Shown here in pieces: positions 44,081-53,438 of a stretch of 64,000 nucleotides of DNA. Position 1 is the stretch's first letter, and each line of letters begins with the position of its first letter. Under the pieces are notes generated by a model. It saw only the letters and a list, made by a program, of their open reading frames with translations, had not been told where the DNA came from and searched no databases. Made by a program: the position numbers and the translations under genes. Source of the stretch: an uncultured Pseudomonadota bacterium (GTDB lineage Bacteria; Pseudomonadota; Gammaproteobacteria; Burkholderiales; Burkholderiaceae_C); assembly GCA_945952465.1 (NCBI GenBank), contig CAMFIB010000001.1:992001-1056000 (forward strand), given 5' to 3'.

Positions 44081-44092
44081 TAAGTTGTTGAT
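44081..44092. repeat. Direct repeat of the left-end motif
   Basis: TAAGTTGTTGAT exactly repeats bases 42309-42320. The two copies bracket the integrase gene and its arm-like repeats. The rest of 44014-44228 shows no gene. Confidence 0.45.
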
Positions 44093-44228
44093 CTAGAAGA
44101 GATGCTTAGGCAACCGTCCGAATAGACCCCCGACTGCAATTGGATTTCTCTGGAGACGTGTTCGTTTCCGACCCCCGGCAGACTGCTCGAGGACGCCAAG
44201 ACCAGCGTATGGAAGAGGTCGAACTTCG

Positions 44229-47200
44229 TTAAGAACTGCACATGACGGTGAAGGGAATCTCGTAGGTGTCGGAGAGAAACCGTTCCGTAACCGCCAGCAG
44301 CATCAATTGCCCGTGCGAGGCTTGTACTTTCGACAGACCAGGTTGCACGACGTAGACCTTGAGCTTCACATCCGACCGTCTGCTCATCTCCCGGATCTGC
44401 AAGAGCAACTCCTCTGTTCCCCGTTCGAAACGCGTCGGAGCGCCACGCTGCACGCGTTGGTCATTTCGACTGAGCAGGTGAGTAAACAGATCGGTCCGTC
44501 TCCCATGATTGGCAAGCCACGAGGTGCTGCGCTGGGCTTGGCCGCACACGACGTAGAGGTCTTCCAACCGTCTGCCTGGTTCACCACCGGCGTACTTCAG
44601 GTGGTACAGCTCGACCTCAATCCGTGGGACTGTCGGCGTGCTCCGATCGACCGTGATGGCCACAACGTCGGCCGCCTCGTTCGATCCGTCATCGTCGAAG
44701 ATCACGTCGTACGTAGGGTTGCGTTGCAAGCGTTCGATGACGTTGTGCTGGATGGTGCCAGCACGCCGCGCTTCGCCCTGTGACTCGGCACGAATGTCGA
44801 CGCCGGACCAATCCAGGGCCTGGAGGCGGTCTGCGTCATACGGTTGCAGGTCATCCGTCGGGAGGAGAGTGAACTCGCAGCCTTCAAGCGATGACCCATC
44901 GGCGAACCAAATGATCGGCGGATTGTTGGTGAAGAACTCGGCGAGACTCTCAGTCTTCGTGCCCAAGCTGAGGTTGAGGATGATGCCTCGGACATGCACA
45001 AACCGGAAATCGAAACTGTCGTCGATCGGCACGAGTTCCAGACGCAGGACGCTCTCCCATCTGTCCGAGAACACGCGGATCAGCAGCGGATCGGCGGGTT
45101 CGCGCGCCAACACCTCGATGTCAACATTCGTCGAGGGCTCCTCAGCGATCCCGGGTCCCGAGAAGCGGCAACCTGTCTCGGGACGCTCGAGTACCTCCTT
45201 GGGCCAATCAATCGCGACAACGGTTACGGCCGGCACCGTGCCCACGGGTTCAGGCTTCAGCGTTCCAGCTAGCACAGTGTTCGGGTCGATGGTCTCATCT
45301 GCGATCTTCGCGCCAACGGCACGCGCCCATGCCGCAAAGGTGTCGACGCGTAGCCGTAGGTTGGACCACACGCGACCGCGCTTGGCCGCACCGACGGACA
45401 CCATCGCGCCGTGTTCGAACCCTCCGCCCGCCATTACAGCGCGCTTGGCACCCCGCCGCGCCGCGTGACCGATTCGCGATTCCACGTCTGACCCCATCCG
45501 CCCGGTGTACCGGACCTGACGACCCAGATGCTCGTTCAACCCGACATTGTTCAGGACCAGGCGCTTGACCCCGTGAAAGCAGCGAAACACCTGCGGCGCG
45601 ACGATCAGCTGCACGTCCTGGCCGCACAACGCCTTCGCGATCTCTTTGTACTCTCCGTTCAGCCCTGAACCGTGTAGATAGAGAAGCGCGCGTTCGCGAT
45701 CCCAGACTGCGATGAATAACTCCCAGACGGTTTCGCGAATGGACTCGACGTCACTCCAGCGCACGCCCTGTTCCGTCGCCGTCAGAACCACCAGGGTGTT
45801 CTGAACTTCGTTGAGCGTGTGGAACACTTTGTCGCGAGACGTCAGACCGCGCATGCCTCGTCTGAAAAACTTTGGTGTCCAGTTCGCGCAATTCGTTTTG
45901 TAGACGACCATGCTGGCCGCGGGCCGTAGGTCGTTCAGCGGTACCTCATCCAGGAAAACGCCAAAGCCTCGGAAGAACTCCTGCGAGGTTTGCTCGGCTT
46001 CAATCGCTGCCGTGCTCAGCTCAGGCAGCAACACATTCCAGTCAGGATCCTGGCTGTACAGCTTGCGCAGCTCGTCGCGGACGTCGACGAGCGCTATGTT
46101 CGCGATGAAGACCGGATCGCCCAAGTCGGGACGCGCACGCGTGAATCGGCCGGCCAACTGCAGTGTGACAGCAAGGCTCTTTCGAATGTCGTGGAACGCC
46201 GCAATCTTCAACTCCGGCAGATCGAAGCCCTCGCCGAGCATGTCCACGCAGACCACCACCCGTGCCGACCCATCGAACAGCTGTCGCTTCGCGGCCTGTT
46301 GTTCCTTTAGTGACATGCCCGAGTGAATCGCCACTGCCTGATGGCGGGCGAACGATTGGTACAGCGCCAGGATAGTCGCCGCGCGGTGGGTGTCGCCTAC
46401 CCGGGCCATCACGATGTGCTTGCCGGTGGTGTCGGCATCCAACTCGTCCAGGGCGGCCATCGCGATCTTGCGGTCGCCGCTCGTTGCGTTGAATTCGCGC
46501 ACCGCGTGAAAGCGAATAGGCCTGAAATACCCTTCCTGCTGCGCCTTGCGGAGAGGGTAGACGTAGACGAGCTTGCCGTCCATTGCTTGGCCGTCCTCGC
46601 GAAATGGTGTCGCCGTGAACTGCAGGACCAGCTTGTCGCCGAAGCGCTCGCGGAATGTCTTCCACGTCGGCGCTTCCGCATGGTGGGCTTCGTCGATGAA
46701 GAGATGCGTGCACAGCGCGGCCATGCGGTCCTGGACGTCGGCCTCGCACAACCCCACCAGGTGGCTGGTCGCGACCAACACGTTGCAGCTGAGGAAGATG
46801 CTGTCCACCTCCTCGATGGTTTTCGGCTTGGAGGTGAGGGTGCCCACGACCGGGCGCAGCGCCTGCTCTGCCAACACGGCGTTGCCGGGTACCTTCAGTA
46901 GGCCAAGCGTCTCGAATTTCTCCGCGATCTGCGAGCGCAAAGCATCGGTTGGGACGACGACCAGGACCCGCTCACAACAGGCTGACGTCAGGATAGCCAG
47001 CATCGTTTCCGTCTTACCGGTGCCGGTAGGCATGACCACAGTGGCACTCTCTCCACTCGTCGACCAGTGTGCGTGAATCGCGTGCAGCGCGCCGGTTTGT
47101 GGCTTGCGCAGGCCGACCACGCCGTTGCCCGGATCCTCCTCAGCAAACTGGAAGGCGCGAGGCCATGATTTGCGTGCGGCGGTGGCCACCTCCGCGGCTG

Positions 47201-47516
47201 TCGACGGTTCGGCTTCCAGGGCTGGATGCGTGATCCAGGTACCCTCGGTCAGATCAAGTTCGTCCACGTCGATGGACACATCCTTTGCGACCAGCACAGG
47301 TGCGTCGCTTGGCAGCGGCGTCGTCTTGGGACGGGTTGGGAAAAGATACAGCAGGTTCGCGCCGGAGGTGTTTTGGAAAACATGGCCGATCGACTTGGCC
47401 AGCGTGTACTTCACTGAGCGGCAGTCGATCGTGGTCGGCGGGACGGCAATCTGGCGAACCCGGCCCAGACGCGATTTGATATCGACGCCGAGGACAGCGG
47501 GCAACTTGACCTGCAT
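44229..47516 (-). CDS. SF2 DEAD/DEAH helicase with putative C-terminal nuclease motif
   Basis: A 1095-residue protein. Superfamily 2 motifs are intact: motif I PTGTGKT (residues about 163-169), motif II DEAH in LFIDEAHHAE (about 274), motif III FTATPFRED, motif V VDMLGEGFD, motif VI QLAGRFTRARP. The long C-terminal part is not familiar; near its end IFDDDGSNEAADVVAI followed by VELYHLKYA resembles a PD-(D/E)xK core (Asp in AADVV, then xLK). It is last of a minus-strand row downstream of an OLD nuclease and UvrD helicase (71-bp gap), with a GGGGGT ribosome site. A defence helicase-nuclease is inferred. Confidence 0.85.
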   Translation of the reverse strand: MQVKLPAVLGVDIKSRLGRVRQIAVPPTTIDCRSVKYTLAKSIGHVFQNTSGANLLYLFPTRPKTTPLPSDAPVLVAKDVSIDVDELDLTEGTWITHPALEAEPSTAAEVATAARKSWPRAFQFAEEDPGNGVVGLRKPQTGALHAIHAHWSTSGESATVVMPTGTGKTETMLAILTSACCERVLVVVPTDALRSQIAEKFETLGLLKVPGNAVLAEQALRPVVGTLTSKPKTIEEVDSIFLSCNVLVATSHLVGLCEADVQDRMAALCTHLFIDEAHHAEAPTWKTFRERFGDKLVLQFTATPFREDGQAMDGKLVYVYPLRKAQQEGYFRPIRFHAVREFNATSGDRKIAMAALDELDADTTGKHIVMARVGDTHRAATILALYQSFARHQAVAIHSGMSLKEQQAAKRQLFDGSARVVVCVDMLGEGFDLPELKIAAFHDIRKSLAVTLQLAGRFTRARPDLGDPVFIANIALVDVRDELRKLYSQDPDWNVLLPELSTAAIEAEQTSQEFFRGFGVFLDEVPLNDLRPAASMVVYKTNCANWTPKFFRRGMRGLTSRDKVFHTLNEVQNTLVVLTATEQGVRWSDVESIRETVWELFIAVWDRERALLYLHGSGLNGEYKEIAKALCGQDVQLIVAPQVFRCFHGVKRLVLNNVGLNEHLGRQVRYTGRMGSDVESRIGHAARRGAKRAVMAGGGFEHGAMVSVGAAKRGRVWSNLRLRVDTFAAWARAVGAKIADETIDPNTVLAGTLKPEPVGTVPAVTVVAIDWPKEVLERPETGCRFSGPGIAEEPSTNVDIEVLAREPADPLLIRVFSDRWESVLRLELVPIDDSFDFRFVHVRGIILNLSLGTKTESLAEFFTNNPPIIWFADGSSLEGCEFTLLPTDDLQPYDADRLQALDWSGVDIRAESQGEARRAGTIQHNVIERLQRNPTYDVIFDDDGSNEAADVVAITVDRSTPTVPRIEVELYHLKYAGGEPGRRLEDLYVVCGQAQRSTSWLANHGRRTDLFTHLLSRNDQRVQRGAPTRFERGTEELLLQIREMSRRSDVKLKVYVVQPGLSKVQASHGQLMLLAVTERFLSDTYEIPFTVMCSS

Positions 47517-47555
47517 GTGTGTCTACCCCCTAGTTCATGGTGTCCACACGATCTT

Positions 47556-47567
47556 GAGAACGTTCTC
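47556..47567. promoter_or_regulatory. Perfect 12-bp palindrome in the gap before the SF2 helicase gene
   Basis: GAGAACGTTCTC lies between the UvrD stop (47588) and the helicase start (47516), with partial symmetry over 18 bp. It may be an operator for separate control of the helicase gene. Confidence 0.3.
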
Positions 47568-47587
47568 GAGTCCCATCGTTAGTCCTC

Positions 47588-49642
47588 CTAGCCACCAGAA
47601 AGATCTGCGGCTTCATCGGCGGCGGTTCGCGGAGCGAGATGCCGAATCTGCCAACCACGAGCCATCAATTTCGCCGTATTCGTCGCGATGTCCTTCTTCG
47701 TGCCAAGCGAACTGCTTCGCAAAGCTAGGCACAGCAGGTGAGTAGGTCGGGTCATCGCCACGTAGGCCTGCAGTAGCCGTTGCATCGCCTTGTCGCTGGC
47801 GCACTTTGCGCCATTCTGGTGTTGGCCCAAGAGCCACGGCATCAGCCCATGCAGGAAGTGCGTTTGGTTGAAAGTCTCCAGAAGGAGCGTAGCCGAATGG
47901 GTCTGGCCCTTTGCCATGTGGATGGAGCCGAGCCGGATATCGACACTGGTGTTCCCGTGGATGTAGCGGTAACTGTTCGCTGGCACGGACTGAGCTTGAT
48001 TCAGAGTGGCGGGCAGCGTGGGGGGCTCAGTAGTTGGCCAGGCCATGAAGTCGTTGGCGGCAGGCGCGTTAGCAATACACCCGGCCAAAGCGGCCGCAAG
48101 TTTCCGGATTTCGGGGCAGAGCTGTGCCCAACGTGCCGCATCAAGTGGCTCTCGATCGACTACGAATCGGGCGAGCAAGCCACGATACACGGTCCGCATT
48201 TCATCGGCATCCGTGAGGCGCTTTTCTATCTGCAAGTGTTGCCGGCTGCTTGACCGCATTTGCGTCGTTCCTGCCAGCAAGTTGGCGAGGTGAGCGATTG
48301 CTGAAGCGACGCTGTCCACGCATTGATGGAGAGGGCCACCACTCGATGCAAGCACCTGCGCCGCGAGGAGGTTCTCAACGAGGGTGCGTGGCCGATAGGT
48401 CGGACGGCCGGCACCTGGCTGATATCCCGCCCAGTAGTGCGGGACGGTCTTGGGGTATTGCTTGTGGCCGGGTTCCACGTCGGGGAAGGGCTTGTGAACC
48501 GCGCCGACCGCAGTGACCGCCGACGAGGCTATCAGGGGCGCAGGCAACGTGGCGAGCACGTGATGGCCGAAGGCGTCCAGAACGCCGGAAGGATCGTTGT
48601 CGGGAAAGACAAAGATGGTGTGGGGTAGCCCCTGACCTGCCACCGCGGTCGGCCGCACACCCTTCAAACCGCTGGGTTGAACAGGGAGGTAAGCGAAGGG
48701 ATTGGCAAGCGCCCCGATCGACGCGTCGAAGCGGAAGGAGTCGGCAATATTGACGCACCGTATGTTGTCGGGAAATGCATCGGCGACTGGCTTGACCCCA
48801 CCCTCGAAGATGGCCTGGTTCGGATCACCGACGCGCTGGATGCAGACCGCAGGCACGTCACGCGGGAAGAGCCGCCGCAGGAATGCGTTCTGCTGTTCGG
48901 AGGTGTCCTGCATCTCGTCGACTAGGACGAAGGGGAACCGGTTCTGGAGAATAGAGGGAAGACTAGGCTGCTGCGCCAGCAAGGCTTCACCGAGAAGGAA
49001 GATCTCGTCGTAGCAGAAGTAGCCCTGTACAGCCGCATGCTGCAGCGCGGATGCCGCGAGCTGGTACATCTTGGTGTGAGTACCGCTGGGAAAACTCGTG
49101 TTCGCCAAAGGTGTTGCAAAGTTGGCGCTGCCGAGGCGCAGGCTGTCGAAGCTGATAAATTTCTTCTCGAGGTAACCGTTCAGGGTGAAATAGTCTCCTG
49201 GGCTGAGATGGCGACGGCGCACCCTTGTAGTCAGATCGTTGTCGATCGCGGCGACGCGGTAGCCCGCCGACAGCAACCATGGGTTGGCCAGAAAACGATT
49301 CACGAATCCGTGAATGGTGTCGATGAAGTGCGGATAGCCAAGCAGGCGCTGGCCGACATCCGTGTTGCCCAAGCGATGCGCGATCTCCTCGCGCGCTACG
49401 TTGGTGTGAGAGAGGACGCAGATGCCGCGGGTCGTGCTTTTCCACTTGCGCGCGAGAATCGCCAGCTTCGCTACGACGAGCGTGGTTTTGCCGCTGCCGG
49501 GGCAGGCCGAGACGTCTAGCGTGGTCAACGACTTCAGGAAGGATCGCCGCTGCGCATCGAGGGTCTGCAGCTTGAGCAATCCGCGAGCCCACTCGATGTC
49601 GTCATCGGTGATGGGGCCGATCAGGTCAGACGGCGCAATCAT
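47588..49642 (-). CDS. UvrD-like SF1 helicase (GajB-like)
   Basis: A 684-residue UvrD/PcrA-type protein. Walker A is PGSGKT (residues 48-53). Also visible are motif Ia-like VLSHTNVAREEIAHRLG, Walker B VLVDEMQDTSEQQNAFLRRL, motif III RVGDPNQAIFEG, and a late MAKGQTHSATLLLETF equal to motif V. The insertion between the two RecA-like halves is unusual in sequence. Its start overlaps the stop of the OLD nuclease gene by four bases (ATGA). An OLD class 2 nuclease paired with a UvrD helicase is the layout of Gabija. It is longer than the described GajB proteins. Confidence 0.88.
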   Translation of the reverse strand: MIAPSDLIGPITDDDIEWARGLLKLQTLDAQRRSFLKSLTTLDVSACPGSGKTTLVVAKLAILARKWKSTTRGICVLSHTNVAREEIAHRLGNTDVGQRLLGYPHFIDTIHGFVNRFLANPWLLSAGYRVAAIDNDLTTRVRRRHLSPGDYFTLNGYLEKKFISFDSLRLGSANFATPLANTSFPSGTHTKMYQLAASALQHAAVQGYFCYDEIFLLGEALLAQQPSLPSILQNRFPFVLVDEMQDTSEQQNAFLRRLFPRDVPAVCIQRVGDPNQAIFEGGVKPVADAFPDNIRCVNIADSFRFDASIGALANPFAYLPVQPSGLKGVRPTAVAGQGLPHTIFVFPDNDPSGVLDAFGHHVLATLPAPLIASSAVTAVGAVHKPFPDVEPGHKQYPKTVPHYWAGYQPGAGRPTYRPRTLVENLLAAQVLASSGGPLHQCVDSVASAIAHLANLLAGTTQMRSSSRQHLQIEKRLTDADEMRTVYRGLLARFVVDREPLDAARWAQLCPEIRKLAAALAGCIANAPAANDFMAWPTTEPPTLPATLNQAQSVPANSYRYIHGNTSVDIRLGSIHMAKGQTHSATLLLETFNQTHFLHGLMPWLLGQHQNGAKCASDKAMQRLLQAYVAMTRPTHLLCLALRSSSLGTKKDIATNTAKLMARGWQIRHLAPRTAADEAADLSGG

Positions 49643-51663
49643 GCCGCCAGCGCCAGGGCTGCTACGGCAGGCGTCGGCGGGGTGGTGGCGAAGGCGATGG
49701 CTTCCCGGATATAGGCCGGAAGGCGTGCCGACAGCCAGGCACCATCGATCTCGCCTGTCCTCGCGTGCTCGCTCAGCAGGTCAGCCAGATGTTGTGCCGC
49801 AATGGACTTGGAGGCCCGCTTGCTCGAGAACATCTCATAGACATGGGAGCACAACACCTCGCGATCGCCGGCGGCCTGGACCACCAGCGCGGCGTAGTCC
49901 AGCTTCGCGGCCGCCTTGACGTCCGCATGCGTCTTCTTGTCGTTGTTCAAGGGGTCGTCGTTGGCTGCGAGGACGGCGGCAATGTAGACCTCTTCGGCGA
50001 GGCCGGCGAATGCCAGGTCGTACTCCAGCGTCCATTCATTGGCGACGAAGGTCTTGATGTTCTGCCCATCGCCTTCGCTGAGCCGGGTCCGCTTAGCCTC
50101 GAGTCCGGCTTGCCGTTCGGAAGGGGTTGCGCCGAACTCGCGTTTGACCCGCCATTTGCGACGCGGACTGCTCCACTTCGGGTCCACATCGTCTGCGACC
50201 AACTCCAGGATGCGGGGTGCGCAGTCCGGCATCACATCCATGTCGGCCAGGCAGGCCGTCGGAATCGCAAAGACGCCCTTGGCGGGATCCTGGCGTTGAA
50301 GGATTCGTGCATAGCGTCGCAAGCCGGTGCCTCCCACATTCACGATCGACACGCCGTGCTGGGTCAAGTCACGGCCGATCAGCCGAGCGAGCGTCGGTAC
50401 CAGGAGGGCCTCGCCGTCGCCCTCCACCACGATCAGGCCGCGCGCAAAGAACAGGTTGGCCTTGGTCACGTCGAGGAAGCGCTGTAGGAACCTGTAGTCG
50501 CTCTTGCTCAGGTGCGTGTGGCCTTCGGCCATCGAGTAGGCGCCTTGCCGATGTAGCAGCACCAGGTTCTGCAACGGGATCTTCGACGTCAGGTTGGGGC
50601 TGTGGCTGGTGACAATGACTTGCACTTGGCGTCGAGTGCTTCCCACCAAGGGCTTGGCGGCGGCTTCCAGGAACTCCATCAAGCGTAACTGCCGTTGCGG
50701 ATGCAAGTGCGCTTCCGGCTCCTCGATCAGCAGCAGGGGGAGGCCATCGGGTTCCTTGCCCAGCAACAGCAGCTCGCAGGCCATGAACAGCAGGTTGTTG
50801 GAACCCAGGCCGTACGTGCCGCGGGACCGACCATCCGGACCTGCGAGCAGGTCCAACTCCAGGCGTTCGAGGATCTGCCGTAGCCGAGCTGCATCGGTGC
50901 CGCCTTCTGCGAAACTGATGCGCCCGTGCAGCGCCTCGCCGGCAAGCGACAGGCGGGCCAGGTAATCGGTATTGATAGCCTTCTGCGCACCCCCGATGCC
51001 TTCATGCTGGTCGACCAAGTGCCGCAAGTAGTCGGACAGCCCGGACAGACTCAAGTTGGCCGCCTGCGCCGCGTCGGCCGGCGGCGAGGCCGCGTCGAAC
51101 GGCTGCCCCTTCTTGATCTCCGGGAAATTGTTCAGGATCTGCGACAGACGGGAGCCGCGTCCCGGCGACATCTCGCGCTCGGCATCGCGCAAGGGACGCA
51201 GGTAGGCAGTCGCAAGCAGCTGCCGGACCGTCGCGTCGAAGGGAGGGCCCTCGCCCGCAGGGCCGCTGCGCACCGCGATGTCGACCCATCGCCGGCTGCC
51301 GGGTGTCTCGCTCAGACGGCGCGCAGACCAGTGCACATAGAGGGCGACCTCCGCACCCTCGTACGTCAGGTATTCGGCGAACGCGCCTTTCTCGCTGTCT
51401 GTTAGCCCGGACAACCGGGCCCGGATCGTGATCTCCGCCGCTTGCTGCCCATCGGTTCGGATGTGGAAGTCCTCGGGTTGCACGCGCATGAATTCCATGT
51501 CACGGGTCGTCAGCGCATGCCGGATCGCGTCGATGACGGCCGTCTTGCCTGCATCGTTTTCACCGACGAGTGCCGTGACGCCTTCGCGAAACTCGATGGA
51601 AAACACCGGGTCACCAGCACCAAATTGCCGGAAATTCTTGATCGTGAGCTGTGACAGAAACAT
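49639..51663 (-). CDS. OLD family ATP-dependent endonuclease (GajA-like)
   Basis: A 674-residue ABC-type ATPase fused to a TOPRIM nuclease. Walker A is GENDAGKT (34-41), the signature region is YGLGSNNLLFMA, Walker B is LLLIEEPEAHLHPQRQ with a D-loop/His switch in VTSHSPNL. The TOPRIM motifs are LIVVEGDGEALLVPTLARL (Glu) and ACLADMDVM (DxD). This is the class 2 OLD architecture, found next to UvrD-like helicases. It shares a four-base overlap with the helicase gene, so the two are translated together. It is about 100 residues longer than B. cereus GajA as I recall it. Confidence 0.9.
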   Translation of the reverse strand: MFLSQLTIKNFRQFGAGDPVFSIEFREGVTALVGENDAGKTAVIDAIRHALTTRDMEFMRVQPEDFHIRTDGQQAAEITIRARLSGLTDSEKGAFAEYLTYEGAEVALYVHWSARRLSETPGSRRWVDIAVRSGPAGEGPPFDATVRQLLATAYLRPLRDAEREMSPGRGSRLSQILNNFPEIKKGQPFDAASPPADAAQAANLSLSGLSDYLRHLVDQHEGIGGAQKAINTDYLARLSLAGEALHGRISFAEGGTDAARLRQILERLELDLLAGPDGRSRGTYGLGSNNLLFMACELLLLGKEPDGLPLLLIEEPEAHLHPQRQLRLMEFLEAAAKPLVGSTRRQVQVIVTSHSPNLTSKIPLQNLVLLHRQGAYSMAEGHTHLSKSDYRFLQRFLDVTKANLFFARGLIVVEGDGEALLVPTLARLIGRDLTQHGVSIVNVGGTGLRRYARILQRQDPAKGVFAIPTACLADMDVMPDCAPRILELVADDVDPKWSSPRRKWRVKREFGATPSERQAGLEAKRTRLSEGDGQNIKTFVANEWTLEYDLAFAGLAEEVYIAAVLAANDDPLNNDKKTHADVKAAAKLDYAALVVQAAGDREVLCSHVYEMFSSKRASKSIAAQHLADLLSEHARTGEIDGAWLSARLPAYIREAIAFATTPPTPAVAALALAA

Positions 51664-51800
51664 GGAATCTCCAAGCGATCGCTAGGCTGGCAACAGTCTT
51701 CGTACGCCGTCGCTCGATTGGCTGGTCCCGCTGCAATCCAGCACGCTGCATATTTCAGGCATCAGCACGAGGTTTTCGCTTATCTAGTTGGACTAAACGA

Positions 51801-53408
51801 TCAAACGGCAATCCGCGCTGCAGTCCCCGCATGCTCACGCAAGAGATACAGTAGCCCGCCGCCATCAATCAGTTCAATGGGCTTGTCTTTGGAAAAGTTG
51901 TACGCATCAGGCCCATAGCCACTGGTGCAGACCAGGATGCCCTTGTTGGCCCCTTCATTGAGCATGGTTCCGTACAGATCCCGAACGGCACTCACTCCCA
52001 CCGTGTCGCGATAGCGCTTGGCTTGGATCACCACCTTGCCGCCGAGCACCGGGCGGGTGTCGAAGGCAACAGCATCCACGCCGCCATCGCGTGAACTACG
52101 CGTGAGCTTGGTATCAAGCCCCATCTTGCTGAAGAGATTGGAGACGAGTACCTCGAAGTCTGCCGGCGTCAGGTCCATCAGATTCGGGCGCGTTTCAAGC
52201 CCTGACAAGGCATCCCCCTGCTCAATGAAGCGCTTGTCGACCATGTCGAATTCGATGATTGGCTTGACCGCTTGCAACTCGTCCGGGCGGTTGGATACCT
52301 GGGCGCCGAGATTTCGCAGGCAGGCCACCTTGTCGACTTTCTCCAGCCGTAGGCCCAAGAATTCCATCTTAGGTGCCCGGACCGACACAACCGGCACCCG
52401 CACTTCGCGCCCACTGGCCGGATCGTGGGTGTCCACCATGCCATTGAAGGTAACCAGCGCGAGCGCATCAGCCTGATCGGCTTCAAACAGCTCGTGCAAG
52501 GTACGCAGCGTGATCGAGGCGACGATGTCCTGGTAGAGCTGCTTGATCTCAGCCGGCTTTCTGGCCTTGGACTCAATGACATCCTTGGTCTTGACGTAGC
52601 GGTACTCTGCCTCCTTCGGGATTACCTGTACTTCCGGCAGGTCGTACTCAACGATCAGTTCCGATGAATCGGGGCTGTAGGCGATGCGGAATTTCTGCGG
52701 GAACCCTTCCGTGGGGTACTCCGACCGGGCCAGCACCATCTCGTTGTAGGCCACTACAGCATCTGGTTCCTTCGCGTGGTAGGCCGTCTGGAATTCATCA
52801 ACCTCGGCGTTACGGCGCTTGACCTCCCTCTCGAACTGGCTCTTGCTCTGGTCGTAGTCCGCCTTGAGCTTGGCAAACTGCTCGCGCTTGGTGGCCTCGG
52901 CCTGGTTGAAGCGCACGACGTCCGACTGATGGTCGCTGGCTGCTCTGGACAGCGCGGCAGCATGCTTTTTGGCAGCTCCCGGAATCAATTTGCGCAGGCC
53001 TGAGGGTGGGGAGATCTGTGGCGCGCGTGGGGCGCGGCCCGGTGCGAGTTCCGGTGGTGGTTTGAAGGCTTCGAAATCCGCGGCCGGCCGCAGTGCATCA
53101 AAGTCGATTCGGTCATCCAGCGACAACGTATGCGCCAGGATGCCTTGCAGTTCTTCAAGTCGATCATGCAGTTCGGCGTTCAGGTCATCGGCTTCGCCCT
53201 GCCGGTCGGCCAAGTACTGCGCCTTGGCGAGTTTCTGCGCGGCACGGTCGTCACGGTTCTGCTGTGCCAGCGCCATGCGTTGATGGCGCTCGATCTGCCG
53301 CGCCTGGGTCAGTTGCGCACGGACGCCGCGCTGACGCTCACGCTCCGCGGCGGCCACTGCCCGCGCCGTGGCGCGCAGGAATCCCTCAAATCCGCTTCTT
53401 CGCCCCAT
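51801..53408 (-). CDS. Mrr-type restriction endonuclease with N-terminal coiled coil
   Basis: A 535-residue protein. Residues about 15-95 are a charged coiled-coil-like stretch (ERERQRGVRAQLTQARQIER), a second one lies near 175-230 (EATKREQFAKLKADYDQSKS). The C-terminal ~120 residues are an Mrr-type catalytic domain: LTPADFEVLVSNLFSKMGLD, then D445 in DGGVDAV and Q462-x-K464 in VVIQAKRY. Mrr enzymes cut modified or foreign DNA. The middle part (beta-rich, MEFLGLRLEKVDKVACL) is unrecognised. It follows the membrane-anchored Mrr gene by 30 bp; 137 bp separate it from the OLD gene. Confidence 0.88.
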   Translation of the reverse strand: MGRRSGFEGFLRATARAVAAAERERQRGVRAQLTQARQIERHQRMALAQQNRDDRAAQKLAKAQYLADRQGEADDLNAELHDRLEELQGILAHTLSLDDRIDFDALRPAADFEAFKPPPELAPGRAPRAPQISPPSGLRKLIPGAAKKHAAALSRAASDHQSDVVRFNQAEATKREQFAKLKADYDQSKSQFEREVKRRNAEVDEFQTAYHAKEPDAVVAYNEMVLARSEYPTEGFPQKFRIAYSPDSSELIVEYDLPEVQVIPKEAEYRYVKTKDVIESKARKPAEIKQLYQDIVASITLRTLHELFEADQADALALVTFNGMVDTHDPASGREVRVPVVSVRAPKMEFLGLRLEKVDKVACLRNLGAQVSNRPDELQAVKPIIEFDMVDKRFIEQGDALSGLETRPNLMDLTPADFEVLVSNLFSKMGLDTKLTRSSRDGGVDAVAFDTRPVLGGKVVIQAKRYRDTVGVSAVRDLYGTMLNEGANKGILVCTSGYGPDAYNFSKDKPIELIDGGGLLYLLREHAGTAARIAV

Positions 53409-53438
53409 CTCTTCTCCTTCTTCTTTTCGGTATCGCCA

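Noticed and set aside
43454-44092. GAGTGGGAATGA copy marking a small island end near the integrase
   Set aside because: No second copy of the 12-mer was found in the window; the repeats here are different sequences, so the island end lies further right.
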